Positions 13,021 through 23,441 of a stretch of DNA of 64,000 nucleotides are shown piece after piece. Under the pieces are notes generated by a model. That model saw only the letters and a program-made list of their open reading frames with translations, ran no database searches and had not been told where the DNA came from. The DNA is taken from contig CM043970.1 in the NCBI GenBank assembly GCA_014529385.2, positions 65,648,996-65,712,995 on the forward strand. The letters run 5' to 3'. Position 1 is the stretch's first letter, and each line of letters opens with the position of its first letter. Position numbers and translations under genes: made by a program. The stretch comes from Adiantum capillus-veneris (lineage: Eukaryota; Streptophyta; Polypodiopsida; Polypodiales; Pteridaceae).

Positions 13021-14285
13021 AGGTTACAAGGATAGCCTAAAGTCTGGAGCTAGTTGGAATAGTTATGCATTGTGTATGGATTCATGAATGTTGCTTGGAA
13101 AGAAAAATATATTCATTAATACCAATGAATGGCATTGATTTGTGATAATACTTACTTGAGTTTTCTTGTGCAAGCTTGAATGTGATTAGTTTACAATGAG
13201 ATGATTGGAGTATTAAAAAATATATCAAGGACGTTTGATTGTTTGTTTTGTAGTAGCAATGGCCCTAAGGTGACTTTTGGTTAATTGACTTTTGACATAT
13301 CATAACTAGATTTTGTCTTCCAGCTAGCCCTAAATGACTACCCATTCCTTAAGAAACTATAGTTTTACCTTCCGCCCACCCTTTTGACCTATAAGTGTAG
13401 GAAGATTAGTGCAATATATTGTCAACCATTTACTTTTTTCATAATAGATTATTGAATATAGGGTTTTGAATTTGACATGATGGATTAATTGAAAATATTA
13501 AGGTGGATTAGCAGAGAGCCATTCATGGCTAATACATGTGATTATTAGATTGAATGAGGGTAGCACAAGATCAAGAGAAAGAGAGAGTTCTAATGAAAAG
13601 TAGAATTGATCAATGTGAGGTACCGATTGTGTGTACAAGGTTGCTTTTAAATAGAGCCAAAGAGGTATCCACACACACACACACATGGGTGACAATACTA
13701 GATGCTTTATCTTCCAAGTAGGCTGACTACTCTTGTCCACATCAGTAGATGCTTTATCTTCCAGCTATGTTATGCTAGTCTTGTCCCCATCACTATCACA
13801 TGGATTTAGCTTACATGAATGACACATACGATTTCTTACATGGAGAGGGGTTTCACACAAATGAGGTGCTACAATGCCCGCATCCCTACAATCCTCCCCT
13901 TGTGCGTATGCCTACACCCTGATATTTTGTATGCCTACACCCTTTGTGTCTAGGGGAGGCAAATTTGTGTTTGAGGAAAGGTAGTTTGTGTGCAATATCT
14001 TTATGTTTTGGGAAACAACCAATTGTCAAGCTTGCAATGGAAGAAAATTGCTTCTTTCATAGACATGGCAATGGAGAGTGTGCACATAGAAGAGAAGAGA
14101 GAGAGAAAGAGGGGATACCACACAGATGAGGTGCTACAATGCCGAAATCCCAATAGAAATCAATCAAGTCTCCTAGAGGAAATGTATTGGATTCTACAGC
14201 CAATATCCCATTTGTACCTCTCTCAACTATCATTGATCTCGTACATCGATGCTAGAAGTCAGAACCTGGAAACTTTAACGGAGAA
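13021..14285. other. Intergenic or retroelement leader sequence
   Basis: No gene recognised. Two short local duplications are visible: gatgctttatcttcca at about 13700 and 13750, and gatgaggtgctacaatgcc near 13860 and 14125. It leads into a gag relict. Confidence 0.35.
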
Positions 14286-14907
14286 GACAAAGATGTAGGC
14301 AAGGTTCTTGAGGATTGGATTGAGTGCATGGATGATTGCTTTGATTCAACTCAGTCATCCAACAAGGTCATCATTGCCAAGTTCAAACTTGAAAAGATTG
14401 GAAAGTATTCGTGGAAGGACCATTGTGATGAGAATAACGTAAATCCTAACACAAAAAATTTGGCTTATCATAAAGTGAAATTTAAGAAGAATTATCAAAA
14501 TAAGCTACATCACTCAAGACTATATGAATGAATGTCTTGATTGTACTCAAGGAACCAAAGTCTTAGAGTCATACTACCAACATTTCTTGACCTTTGAAAA
14601 GTATGTTTTGGTGGGAATGACTCAAGAAATCAACTTAACACATTTTGTGTTTGGTGTACACAATCCTCTAAAGACCAAACTCTAGAGCCTATGACTTACA
14701 AATTTTGTAGATGTTCTTGATACAAGAAAACCTATTGAATTTGAAATATCAAATGGTTGTGAGAGAAAATAGAGACTATCCCAAATCATGAAGTCAAAAG
14801 ATGAGTCTAGGCCCTTATCTTCTCAAACTCAAAAAGCCATGTTACATAAAAAGGCAATTAGAGATCAATTTTTCTCTCAGTGCTTTGAACCGGATAATGT
14901 ATCTTGA
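14286..14907 (+). pseudogene. Gag relict of the host retroelement, 5' part
   Basis: The + strand contains gag-like sequence: LEDWIECMDDCFDSTQSSN, then W-K-D-H-C-D-E-N-N-V-N-P-N, then KKNYQ. A further part reads DCTQGTKVLESYYQHFLTFE and THFVFGVHNPLKTKL. The reading is split by frame changes and stops. It ends at the CTTGA that forms the target site of the 27.9-kb element, and related gag-tail sequence resumes past 42767. Confidence 0.6.
14903..14907. repeat. 5-bp target-site duplication (CTTGA), left
   Basis: CTTGA immediately precedes the 5' LTR and is repeated at 42763-42767 after the 3' LTR. This ties the two LTRs to a single insertion event. Confidence 0.85.
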
Positions 14908-15101
14908 TGTTAACCCTCACGGACGTCCTATCACCTTCAACGGATGCATATTATTTATTTGATTGAGTCATGGATTGGGCTTGTCGGTCCAATAGGTGTG
15001 TAGGTGATCATCGATGAGAGACGCACCACCTACCTTATTTTGATAGTAGTTTTGCAATGATTGGCCACTTTGGGCGTCCATGTGTGAATGAGTCAAACTC
15101 T

Positions 15102-15110
15102 TATAAAAGG
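15102..15110 (+). promoter_or_regulatory. TATA box of the 5' LTR
   Basis: TATAAAAGG, conserved in the 3' LTR at 39333-39341, is the expected core of the U3 promoter. The start of the R region would be about 25-35 bp further on. Confidence 0.6.
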
Positions 15111-15229
15111 TCCATTTGACCTAAAAATCCTCATTCTTGGAGGTGTAAGCTAAGAAGTGCTCTTGCTCCATCTCTGTCTCCTTCTCCTTCGTGTGCTCAC
15201 ATGTGTATACAGTGTGTGTGTGTGTATGC

Positions 15230-15230
<1 letters not shown>

Positions 15231-15294
<64 letters not shown>
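15231..15294. repeat. (GA)n tract inside the 5' LTR
   Basis: A 64-bp AG run preceded by GT repeats. The same compound microsatellite stands at the matching place in the 3' LTR (42470-42548), so it is part of the LTR of this family. Confidence 0.95.
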
Positions 15295-15296
<2 letters not shown>

Positions 15297-15508
15297 ATCG
15301 AGCATTGCAGCGACATCGATGATGACGGCTCCTTCTTCTTTGCAACACAAGATCATTCACGACGGAAGCATTGAGTGGTGAGTGACACACCATTGTTTCT
15401 TTGAGCTTGCTAAGAATCTCTAGTTGTATGCTTGCAGCCTTTCGATGCTCGCACATAGTGCACAGGCAAGTTCCTAGACTTTGACACGTGCGGCAAAGCA
15501 CACTTTTT

Positions 15509-15526
15509 AGGCATCGTTATCGGGGA
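15509..15526 (+). promoter_or_regulatory. Primer-binding site, degenerate tRNA-Asp type
   Basis: The 18 bases after the LTR (aggcatcgttatcgggga) match the PBS common in plant Athila/Tat elements (TGGCGCCGTTGCCGGGGA) except for five G-to-A or C-to-T changes and their equivalents. It sits 5 bp past the LTR end. It marks the minus-strand primer site, now probably non-functional. Confidence 0.7.
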
Positions 15527-16590
15527 ATGCTTTGCATTAAGCTTGAGAAGCACTCAGTGCTACCTCTAGAAGCCTTTCTTCCATCTGTTTTCTGTTTTCT
15601 GCTGAGTTGTGTGAGAAGTGTTAAGTGACTGCAATGGATAGATTAACAATTTTTGTTAGCTAATGTTAAGTGATTGTAATGCGCAGTTTTAATAGGTTTT
15701 TGTCAACTTTTGTTAAGTGGCTATAAGCTCTATTAGTGCTGCATTGTACTTGTTTTTGTTAGTTTTGCAAGATCTGTAATGTGCAGGTGTTACTAGTAGA
15801 TTCATTAGTGAGTGTAGACAGTGTGAGAAGTAGAGTAGATAGTGAGCAGTAGAGTTGACTGTCTGCGAGTGTGCAATGTACTTTGTTTGACAGTGTGTTA
15901 GCAGAGGTAGTTAGCATTAATTAGTTGTTAATTAGCTAAGTTAGTTGAAAAGAGGTTAGATAGAGCTCGCAAGAGCTGCTGTGTGCACGTGGGAGCTCAA
16001 TGCACATGCGGCCACATTATCCTCAGAAAAAGATTTTTTGAAAAAAATTAAAAATAAATAATAATAGGAAAAAAACACTCGAGATACTTGGGGCTAAAAA
16101 GAAAACTCAAAATAAAAATTAAAAAAACCTTATATTAAAAGGAAGGATTGGGATCAGGATCATTCCTGATTCTTGAAACCGAACCCGAGCCTAGGCCCAG
16201 GCCTCAGTCCTCAGTCTTATGATATACTATACACACTACTTTATATATAAAGACTAGGACCTCAAGTGAAGGGAGGGCATGTGGGACAAGTTAAGTCCTC
16301 CACCACCCCCTTCATACTCACCCTTTGGACTTACTAAAGTTATCCCTCTTCCCACCTATGAAAGACTAGTTTTAGCATTTGGAGGGCTGTAAGTAACCGA
16401 ATTGGGGGCTATAAAGCATGAGACGTTCCCCTAGCCAGACGCATGTTTTGAGCTATCACATGCCATATTTCATGGCTTGGTTAAAATAAGGGGACCAAAA
16501 ATAACAAAAAAATTGGGTTATAAACACCTTAAAAATTAGGTGAGCGGCCTTCACGGGCACTCACCAACACCTCTAGAGTGTTGAGGTCAC
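15527..16590. other. Leader region of the Ty3-type element
   Basis: Non-coding sequence between the PBS and the first gag-type frame. It has short repeats of a ttttgttagc/taatgttaagtg type (15640-15780) but nothing else recognised. Confidence 0.5.
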
Positions 16591-19500
16591 ATGCACTTAC
16601 GCTCTAGTCGTGTGCTAGAGGATGAGCATATAGAGAGTATCTCCATTTTTGCGGACACTCATTATTCCTCCACCTTAGACTCTAGGCCCTCAGCAGGAAC
16701 CCAAGGTAGTACCACTCAAAACCCACATATTGCGTCTAGTGACTCTTCCTCTGACTACGAGATCATGGAGGGTTACCCGATGCCTAATCCTAATAGCTCA
16801 AGCTAAGACATGCATGCCATGGGCCCACGGTCCGGGGAAAGTGTGCTTAGCCGCTTGAAAGGAAACCTTTAGTAGAGCCACTCGCTCCGAACATGGAGCT
16901 AACAATGTAAATGAGGGGGGTGGGGAAGTAAATTTTCCATTCATGACCAACGTAGACCCCATGCTCCCTAAGAGTGTGCACGTGAATACTCCATTCATTG
17001 CACCCCCTGACTCTTCAGAGCTATTCCTCTCTGAGGTTATATTACCTGATGGTAGAAGCCTTGCCGAAGTGCAAGAGGTTCAGTGGTATATCATTGCAGC
17101 TAGTGAAAAGGAAATCGAGAGCTTATGTAGGGCAGAGCAACAAAGAGAGTTAAAAGCAAAAGCCCCTATGTCAAGATCCATGCGAGGAGAGCAATCAAGT
17201 GCTCCTGAATTAGCATGACATGCATGCCATGGGCCCACGGTCTGGGGAAAGTGTGCTTAGCCGCTTGAAAGGAAACCTTTAGTAGAGCCACTCGCTCCGA
17301 ACATGGAGCTAACAATGTAAATGAGGGGGGTGGGGAAGTAAATTTTCCATTCATGACCAACGTAGACCCCATGCTCCCTAAGAGTGTGCACGTGAATACT
17401 CCATTCATTGCACCCCCTGACTCTTCAGAGCTATTCCTCTCTGAGGTTATATTACCTGATGGTAGAAGCCTTGCCAAAGTGCAAGAGGTTCAGTGGTATA
17501 TCATTGCAGCTAGTGAAAAGGAAATCGAGAGCTTATGTAGGGCAGAGCAACAAAGAGAGTTAAAAGCGAAAGCCCCTATGTCAAGATCCATGCGAGGAGA
17601 GCAATCAAGTGCTCCTGAATTAGCGACCACTAAGGGTGAACCCATAGAGAGCCACATTGCATCTAGTTCAAAGGACACCCCTAGCACCTCAATCCTAGAT
17701 GGAGCGTTCCTAAATGAGAACTAGGATTATAAACTACAAACATAAACTCTAACCAACCCATACACAGATCACACCTATCACGTGGGTTGGTTAGATGTCC
17801 TACAATCCACAACGGGTGCTACTAGCATAGAGGATCAACAACAAAGAGTTTGTGATGTCATCCATAGGGTTATTGAGTTGGAGAGACATAACAAAGGGAT
17901 CTACATGCCTTCAACGGGTCTCATAAGATTCGTGGATGCAGGGAAGGCTAAGCAACCAACCTTATCGCAAATGGACACTCCCTCGGTAAGTCCGATGGAT
18001 CCTCCATATGTTGTTTCTCCAGGGGTCTCTATACAATCTGAGCCCACAAGTGATAGATTTACCTTTCCAAGTATAGCTCATCTCTCTCTTGATGGCACCA
18101 CGGCTACCATGCCTACCCCAATGATGGGCATGCCAAGGAACATGCCATGGACCTTATTGGTTAGTAAAGCACCGCTACATGGTAGCTCAATGCCTGCAAC
18201 AATACCTACAAGTGTGTACCGATTATATACACCTATGGGTCCTTGTACTCATGTAGCTCTACCCCTCCCATTGTTTCAACAACTTATGCTCCACAACCAC
18301 AACATCCAAGATCTTATTTCAATGGGACCATATTAGCTAACGTTAGCATACCAACTACCACGTCTACTATGCCCAGGGCCACACATATGAACTTTGGGCC
18401 ACCACGTGGTAGAACACTGTACCAAACTTGTAAGCCAAGGGCTTCCTATGATCTAAGCCCAATGCCAATACCTACTCCACATGTTGTCTCTAGAGCGACT
18501 TCACCCGTGGTGCCTGCTCACTTAGGTGACTTGGCAACATTTGCTCAAGCTATCGGTTGATCTATTGCTGATATTATGCATAACACACCTGATAGGGAGC
18601 CTAGAAGTAAGGTAGTACAAATAGCCATGCTCACACAAAAATTTAGTGGAGACGAGGATGTGAGAAAGCATATCGAAGTGTTTGAGAAAATATGCGGTTC
18701 TCTAGGAGAACACAATGAATGCATAAGAGTAATGCTTTAAGCCTAACCTTAAGTGGGAAGGCTAGGGATTGGTATAGAACCCTAAGGGTGGAAGAGAAAA
18801 TGATTCACCCTACTCTTAGGAGACTGTTCTTGAAAGAATACATACGAGAGAGAGTGCTTTGGGGTGTAGCATCTCAGCTCCAGAAAGCCCAACGAGAGGA
18901 AGGAGAGTCCGCGAGAGACTTTATTAGTCGCTTGAAGCATTTGAATTCTTGTTGTAATCCAAATGAGGGCTTCAATAATAACCAATTTCTTGATAGATTC
19001 ATTAGGGGATTACGACATGAGGATATCTACAATGGCCTGGTCATTAGAGGTATCACCACTTGGGAAGTAGTCATCACCAATGCAATCCAATTGGAGGATA
19101 ATTTAATGATTCAAGGAGAAAGAGTGTCTGTTGAGCTTAAATCTACTAGCTCGTAAGAATTGGGGCATCGGCCAATGACCCTAAAGCCTATTGCTAAGGA
19201 GTCAAAGATATCTGAGATGACTTTAGCAGACCTCACCAGTCTTAGAGACAATTGTGCTCCACAAAACAATCATATGTATCTAAGAAGGGAGCAACAATGG
19301 TGCTCAGTTTTCTATGGTCTGAATAGTACCAGTGAATGCCCTACTTTTAGAGTAAAATTTAATGGGAATTGCAATGCTTGTGGGAGGTATGGTCACGTCA
19401 CAACACATGGTCCCTAGGGCCCAAAATATTGTTCAAACAACACCCTTACCACCTCCAGTTCTAGGACCACAACCATCACATCTGAGAATCACTTCTATGA

Positions 19501-20882
19501 ATCAAGTGGGTTGTGAGTCATCTATTGCTTGTTTGGAAGGCTGTGAGGAAGATATAGAAACTAATATTGCCTATGGGATTGATGCACTTGTTGAAGAAAG
19601 TCCACAATACTACATGGAGGACTATTACGGACAAGTCAAACCTGTCTATCAAGTAGCTGCCCTTGTTGCAAGAGGCCAAAATATCAATTAAATTGCCAAG
19701 AGACCACCTCTTCAATGCTATGAGTGTGGGGGTCCACATCGTGTAGTCGAGTGTCCTATTAGGCTACAAAAGAATACTACACTAATGAAAATCAATCAAG
19801 CGAGCACGTCAAATGCCGATACTCATGTGTAATTAATGTGGCACAGATCATTTGATTGTCCAATGCCCTAATAATCCAAATGCACTGAAGATCACACCAT
19901 TGAATTTAATTGAGGTTGCTGAGGAGCCAACACAAAGTACGGCTGTTGTATCGGTAAATGTACTCACATGATCGATGCTCCAAAAATAGAATTATATTTT
20001 TGAAGAAAGAGACACGGCATCAATTGCCCAATCTCAAAAGAAGAAGAAAACACAAAGTAAGAGATCGCAAAAAGAAGCGAAGTCAGACCCTAGTTCAAAG
20101 ACCACCATAGGGACTAGTGACGACCCCGTATATATGAACAACACGGAAAAGGACTTTGATTCAGATGAAACCATGGACACCAAAACGACCACTAGGAAAG
20201 AAACCAACAAGGAAGATCGTCATGAGCCACAATGGCCAGGACCCAAGAAGAAGATATAAAATTACCCAAACCCTACAGAGGAGATCGAGCGAGTCAAACA
20301 ATTAAGAAGTTTGGTAGAAGAGACCCAAAGGGATCTAGAGCCAACACCTAGGTAGATCCAGATTACCAACACAATTAAAGAATGGAGATGCTTTCAAGAT
20401 GGAGAAATTCATGGCATGTTTGCATCCAAAGATTTGAGAGAAGGTAGAGTATGAATATCCAAAGTGCTTATGCCGATGCACTGGTGCTGTCAAAATTGAA
20501 GAGCAAGAAAGTGAACAGAAAGTTGGAGCTGGGGCTCCTCAATCATACAGATTATGCCCCGAGGTCATGCACGGAGAATCCAAGGATAGCTCAAGCAGAA
20601 AGAGATGCATCGAATATCGTTAATCTCTCGGTAAGATTACCTGTATGTTCTCCAAAAAATGAGCCTTATGTTTCTCATTCGTTTATGCAAGAGGATGGTT
20701 ATAACTGCTTGAACAAAGAGGTAAGCCTTGAAGAAGTGCAAGGAATGATTGTCCATGAAAGCCAAGACGTAGTAAGTTGTGCTAAAGATCCTAATGTGAA
20801 GCAAGAGGTCGAGCTCGACATGAAAATGACGGAGTCAGTTCAAGAATCAGGTGACATCATGGGAAGCAAGCTTGGAGATTAA
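16591..20882 (+). pseudogene. Broken gag region of the Ty3-type element
   Basis: The first frame starts MHLRSSRVLEDEH at 16591. After a 410-bp tandem duplication comes a Pro/Met-rich part (17782-18560), then a Retrotrans_gag domain at about 18600-19156: KARDWYRTL, then REEGESARDFISRLKHL, then FLDRFIRGLRHEDIYNGL. A run of zinc-knuckle-like motifs follows at 19300-19900: a damaged WCSVFYGLNSTSECP, CNACGRYGH, CYECGGPHRVVEC and a fourth near 19830. After that come charged Lys/Glu/Asp-rich frames to 20882. Frame changes and stops occur throughout. Packaging and capsid functions are lost in this copy. Confidence 0.75.
16807..17626. repeat. 410-bp tandem duplication, two copies
   Basis: 16807-17216 and 17217-17626 begin gacatgcatgccatgggccc and differ at only about three positions by eye (for example tccgggg/tctgggg). 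The duplication lies in the 5' part of the gag region. Because it is far less diverged than the two LTRs, it arose after the element inserted. Confidence 0.95.
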
Positions 20883-21755
20883 GACAACGCGATGGTTGAA
20901 GCAGTGCAGGTAGAAGATAGCAAGGGGGTTAGATAACCCTACCCTACCAGACATGTTAAAAAGATGCTAGACCTATGCTGCTAGCTGCGGATGATGTCAA
21001 TCTACCAAGAAACAAGCAATGCAGCTTGCTCTCACATAAAGAGGGTGAAAATATACCATCTAGGGCTATGATGATCAAAGACGTGTATGGAGAGTCATGT
21101 ACGGAGATCATGGAACCTACAACGGGTGATATACATGGAGAGAAGGAAAGCTTGGTTATACAAGAAGCATCATTCCAAAACACATTGTCAAAGATATGTT
21201 CTATGTTGCTGACAAGCATGCTATTGAAGGTAGTTGTACAAGCATGCTATTGAAGGTAGTTGTACAAGCAACTTTACACCAATTGCAAGGTGTTGTGGAT
21301 GCGGATTATACTGTGGAGAGCTCTCTAGCGAATGGTTGGATGATTTCACACGATGCAGATACTTCAAAGATTGGTGTACAAGCGTGTTTGGTGTATGACA
21401 AAGGTTTATGGATATAAGTTGATGGAGAACCTTGCTATGCAAAGCTGCATGAGTGTCTTATCTTTTGGCTTGAAAATGCAAAGGAGGGGTTGAGTATGCA
21501 TGTTTTACAGGTGGATGGCTATGGCCAATACTATCTATTTGATCCAAGTGGACTCTACACTATGCTTGGGGAAGCTCAAGGCTTACCATTTGATCCCGGC
21601 CGGGGAGTGGAAAACCACTAATTTCTCCTGCTCTCTATCTCTATACCACTCATATAGTTACTATATATCATTTTTCTTATGCAGATCTATCTTATCTAAA
21701 TAATTTTGTGGTTGAGCACAACTAGGGGGTGGACAATGATGGTGTAGCCAAACAC
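20883..21755 (+). other. Degenerate coding sequence of the Ty3-type element before the copia insertion
   Basis: The frame near 21417-21610 contains VDGEPCYAKLHECLIFWLEN and then GYGQYYLFDPSGLYTMLGEA. This looks like a folded protein but is not a retroelement domain I recognise. A small direct repeat (aagcatgctattgaaggtagttgtac) sits at 21214-21266. The copia element inserted after 21760. Confidence 0.35.
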
Positions 21756-21760
21756 TATCG
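21756..21760. repeat. Copia target-site duplication (TATCG), left
   Basis: TATCG precedes the 5' LTR and is repeated at 27416-27420. A perfect 5-bp duplication. Confidence 0.95.
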
Positions 21761-21947
21761 TGTTGGGTTAAAGGCCTGTGTGCCCGGCTGCCTGTTGTTC
21801 AGCCGCCCATGTACAACCATTCTTTTACTCATTCATAATAACCATACTCATAACTACACATTGTAGTGTGAGTACCGCCCCGCCACACACTGTGTCTATC
21901 TCCTTCTTCGTGCTGGCTCTCTGTGTGTGTGCTCTCCGATCCCAACA
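21761..21947 (+). repeat. Copia 5' LTR
   Basis: 187 bp, starts TGTTGGGTTAAAGG and ends GATCCCAACA. It is unusually short for a plant copia element but equal in length to the 3' copy. Confidence 0.96.
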
Positions 21948-21949
21948 AG

Positions 21950-21961
21950 TGGTATCAGAGC
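21950..21961 (+). promoter_or_regulatory. Copia primer-binding site (tRNA-iMet)
   Basis: TGGTATCAGAGC, two bases after the LTR, is the standard plant initiator-methionine PBS. Confidence 0.97.
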
Positions 21962-23144
21962 TTGGTAGTGAGAGCATTGAGAGCTTCATCATCATTGTTG
22001 AGTGTGTTGAAAATTGCTACTGTTTCATTGCCGTTTTTCGGTTTCGCGCACGCGCGCATTCTAAAGAGCAGAAGGTTTGTCTGAGCTTGGCATTGGAAGG
22101 TTCAGCACTCCGCGAGTATTTTCAGCAGGTGTCCTGGGTGTCCTGAGGTTTAACCCCCCTTTCGGAGCCATTCGTGCCATTAGAAATCCCATCCGAGCTA
22201 CAGACTAGGAGCTGCGTTTTTTCAGCTCTCTTTGGTAGTTTTCTGCTGCTGCAGAGCTTCCATAGACATCACAGGTGCCATTGCTGCAGTGTCTTCCACT
22301 TACGTGAGCCCACAACTCATTTGAGAGTGTGTAGCCTCTTCTTGGAGTGGCCTCATACACACAGATAGAGTGGGAGTTTGGCGGCATTGTCTTCTTTGAC
22401 TACAGGTACAGGTACAGGTACAGGTACAAGTACAGGTACAGGTTCATGTACAGGTATAGGTTACAGGGAGCTTTGGATACAGGTTTCTTCTGTGGTTACA
22501 AAAAATGTATTTTGACTGTGGGACAGCCATGTATATGGTTGTGGTTTGAGTGGGAGCTTCTACTCTTCTGGGCAGTCTGTTTATGCGTGTTCTTGAGCTA
22601 CAGGTTTACATCATCTATGTATGTTGATGGATGTGGATATGGCAGTTTGGTAGACACTCTTTATGCATGATATTGTGGAGATTTGGTTCACTTATACATA
22701 GAGCGGGTTTGCTCTTGCTGGCAGTGTTGCGGTTTGAGTACGGACAGGTACTTGGTTGACAGTAGAGATTGGACTTCGTTGAGCTTGTGCATTGGTTATA
22801 TGCTCACTTGGATCCATTTATAGTCACGGATTTGTGTAAGCTTGGTCAACTTATGTCTCTATTGTGGTTATTCAGACATGGAGTATGTTTATGCCTCTAT
22901 GACAGCTCATTGTTGATGCATTTTGTGGCACGGTTTACCTAGGCCGGTTGAGTTACAGGTGTCACAGGTTTATGCATTTGTTTTTGGATTTCTACGTACA
23001 TTTTTTGACCATATTATGGGCTGATTTATACTCTATGCGTTTGCTCTTTGATTGAGCAGCAGGTGTTGTCAGATTTGCAACACTACTTTGTTGTGGCAGT
23101 TTGCTGGTTGGTTACAGTTTTCTCATTGTTGCATTCTTGTTGTA
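21962..23144 (+). other. Long copia leader with hexanucleotide repeat
   Basis: About 1.2 kb separates the PBS from the gag start. At 22401-22460 it holds imperfect tandem ACAGGT repeats (about ten units). No coding domain is seen. Leaders this long usually carry dimerisation and packaging signals, which is inference here. Confidence 0.6.
22401..22460 (+). repeat. (ACAGGT)n minisatellite in the copia leader
   Basis: About ten imperfect hexamers of ACAGGT, with variants such as acaagt and ttcatgt. Confidence 0.9.
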
Positions 23145-23441
23145 ATGGACACTAAAGAGGACACAGTTTTCAATATTGAGAAGTTGGATGGTGCTAACTT
23201 CTCATATTGGAAAGATCAGATTTGGGATGTCTTGGTGCAGAAGAAACAGATTTGACCTCTAAAGTTGCAGGGAGTTAAGCCAGAGAACATGGAGAGTTAT
23301 GATTGGGAGGAGTTGGATGAGATGTGCAGGTCTACCATTAGGCTTTCCCTTTCAAAGTCTGTTTATTACAATGTGAAAGATGCACAGGGTGGAGCTTATG
23401 AGCTATATGTATGATAAGTATTCGGCTGCTTCTATGGTGTA
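23145..23441 (+). pseudogene. Copia gag 5' part, broken
   Basis: An ATG at 23145 opens MDTKEDTVFNIEKLDGANFS, a typical copia gag start with the later YWKDQ motif. The frame is closed by TGA at 23253, continues in sense as far as about 23410 (DAQGGAYEL), then loses bases so that MYDKY falls in another frame. A second shift just before 23442 leads into the long frame. Three separate lesions lie within 300 bp. Confidence 0.85.

Larger units (their letters stand above)
14908..15504 (+). repeat. 5' LTR of the Ty3-type element
   Basis: Begins TGTTAACC and ends near caaagcacac. It contains a TATA box (tataaaagg, 15102-15110), a (GT)n run and a 64-bp (GA)n tract. It matches 39138-39432 and then 42462-42762. 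The last base or two of the LTR are uncertain because the copies differ there. Confidence 0.9.

Noticed and set aside
23052-23255. Copia gag starting upstream of 23145
   Set aside because: The extra 31 codons upstream are leader sequence. The ATG at 23145 begins the typical gag start and fits relatives.
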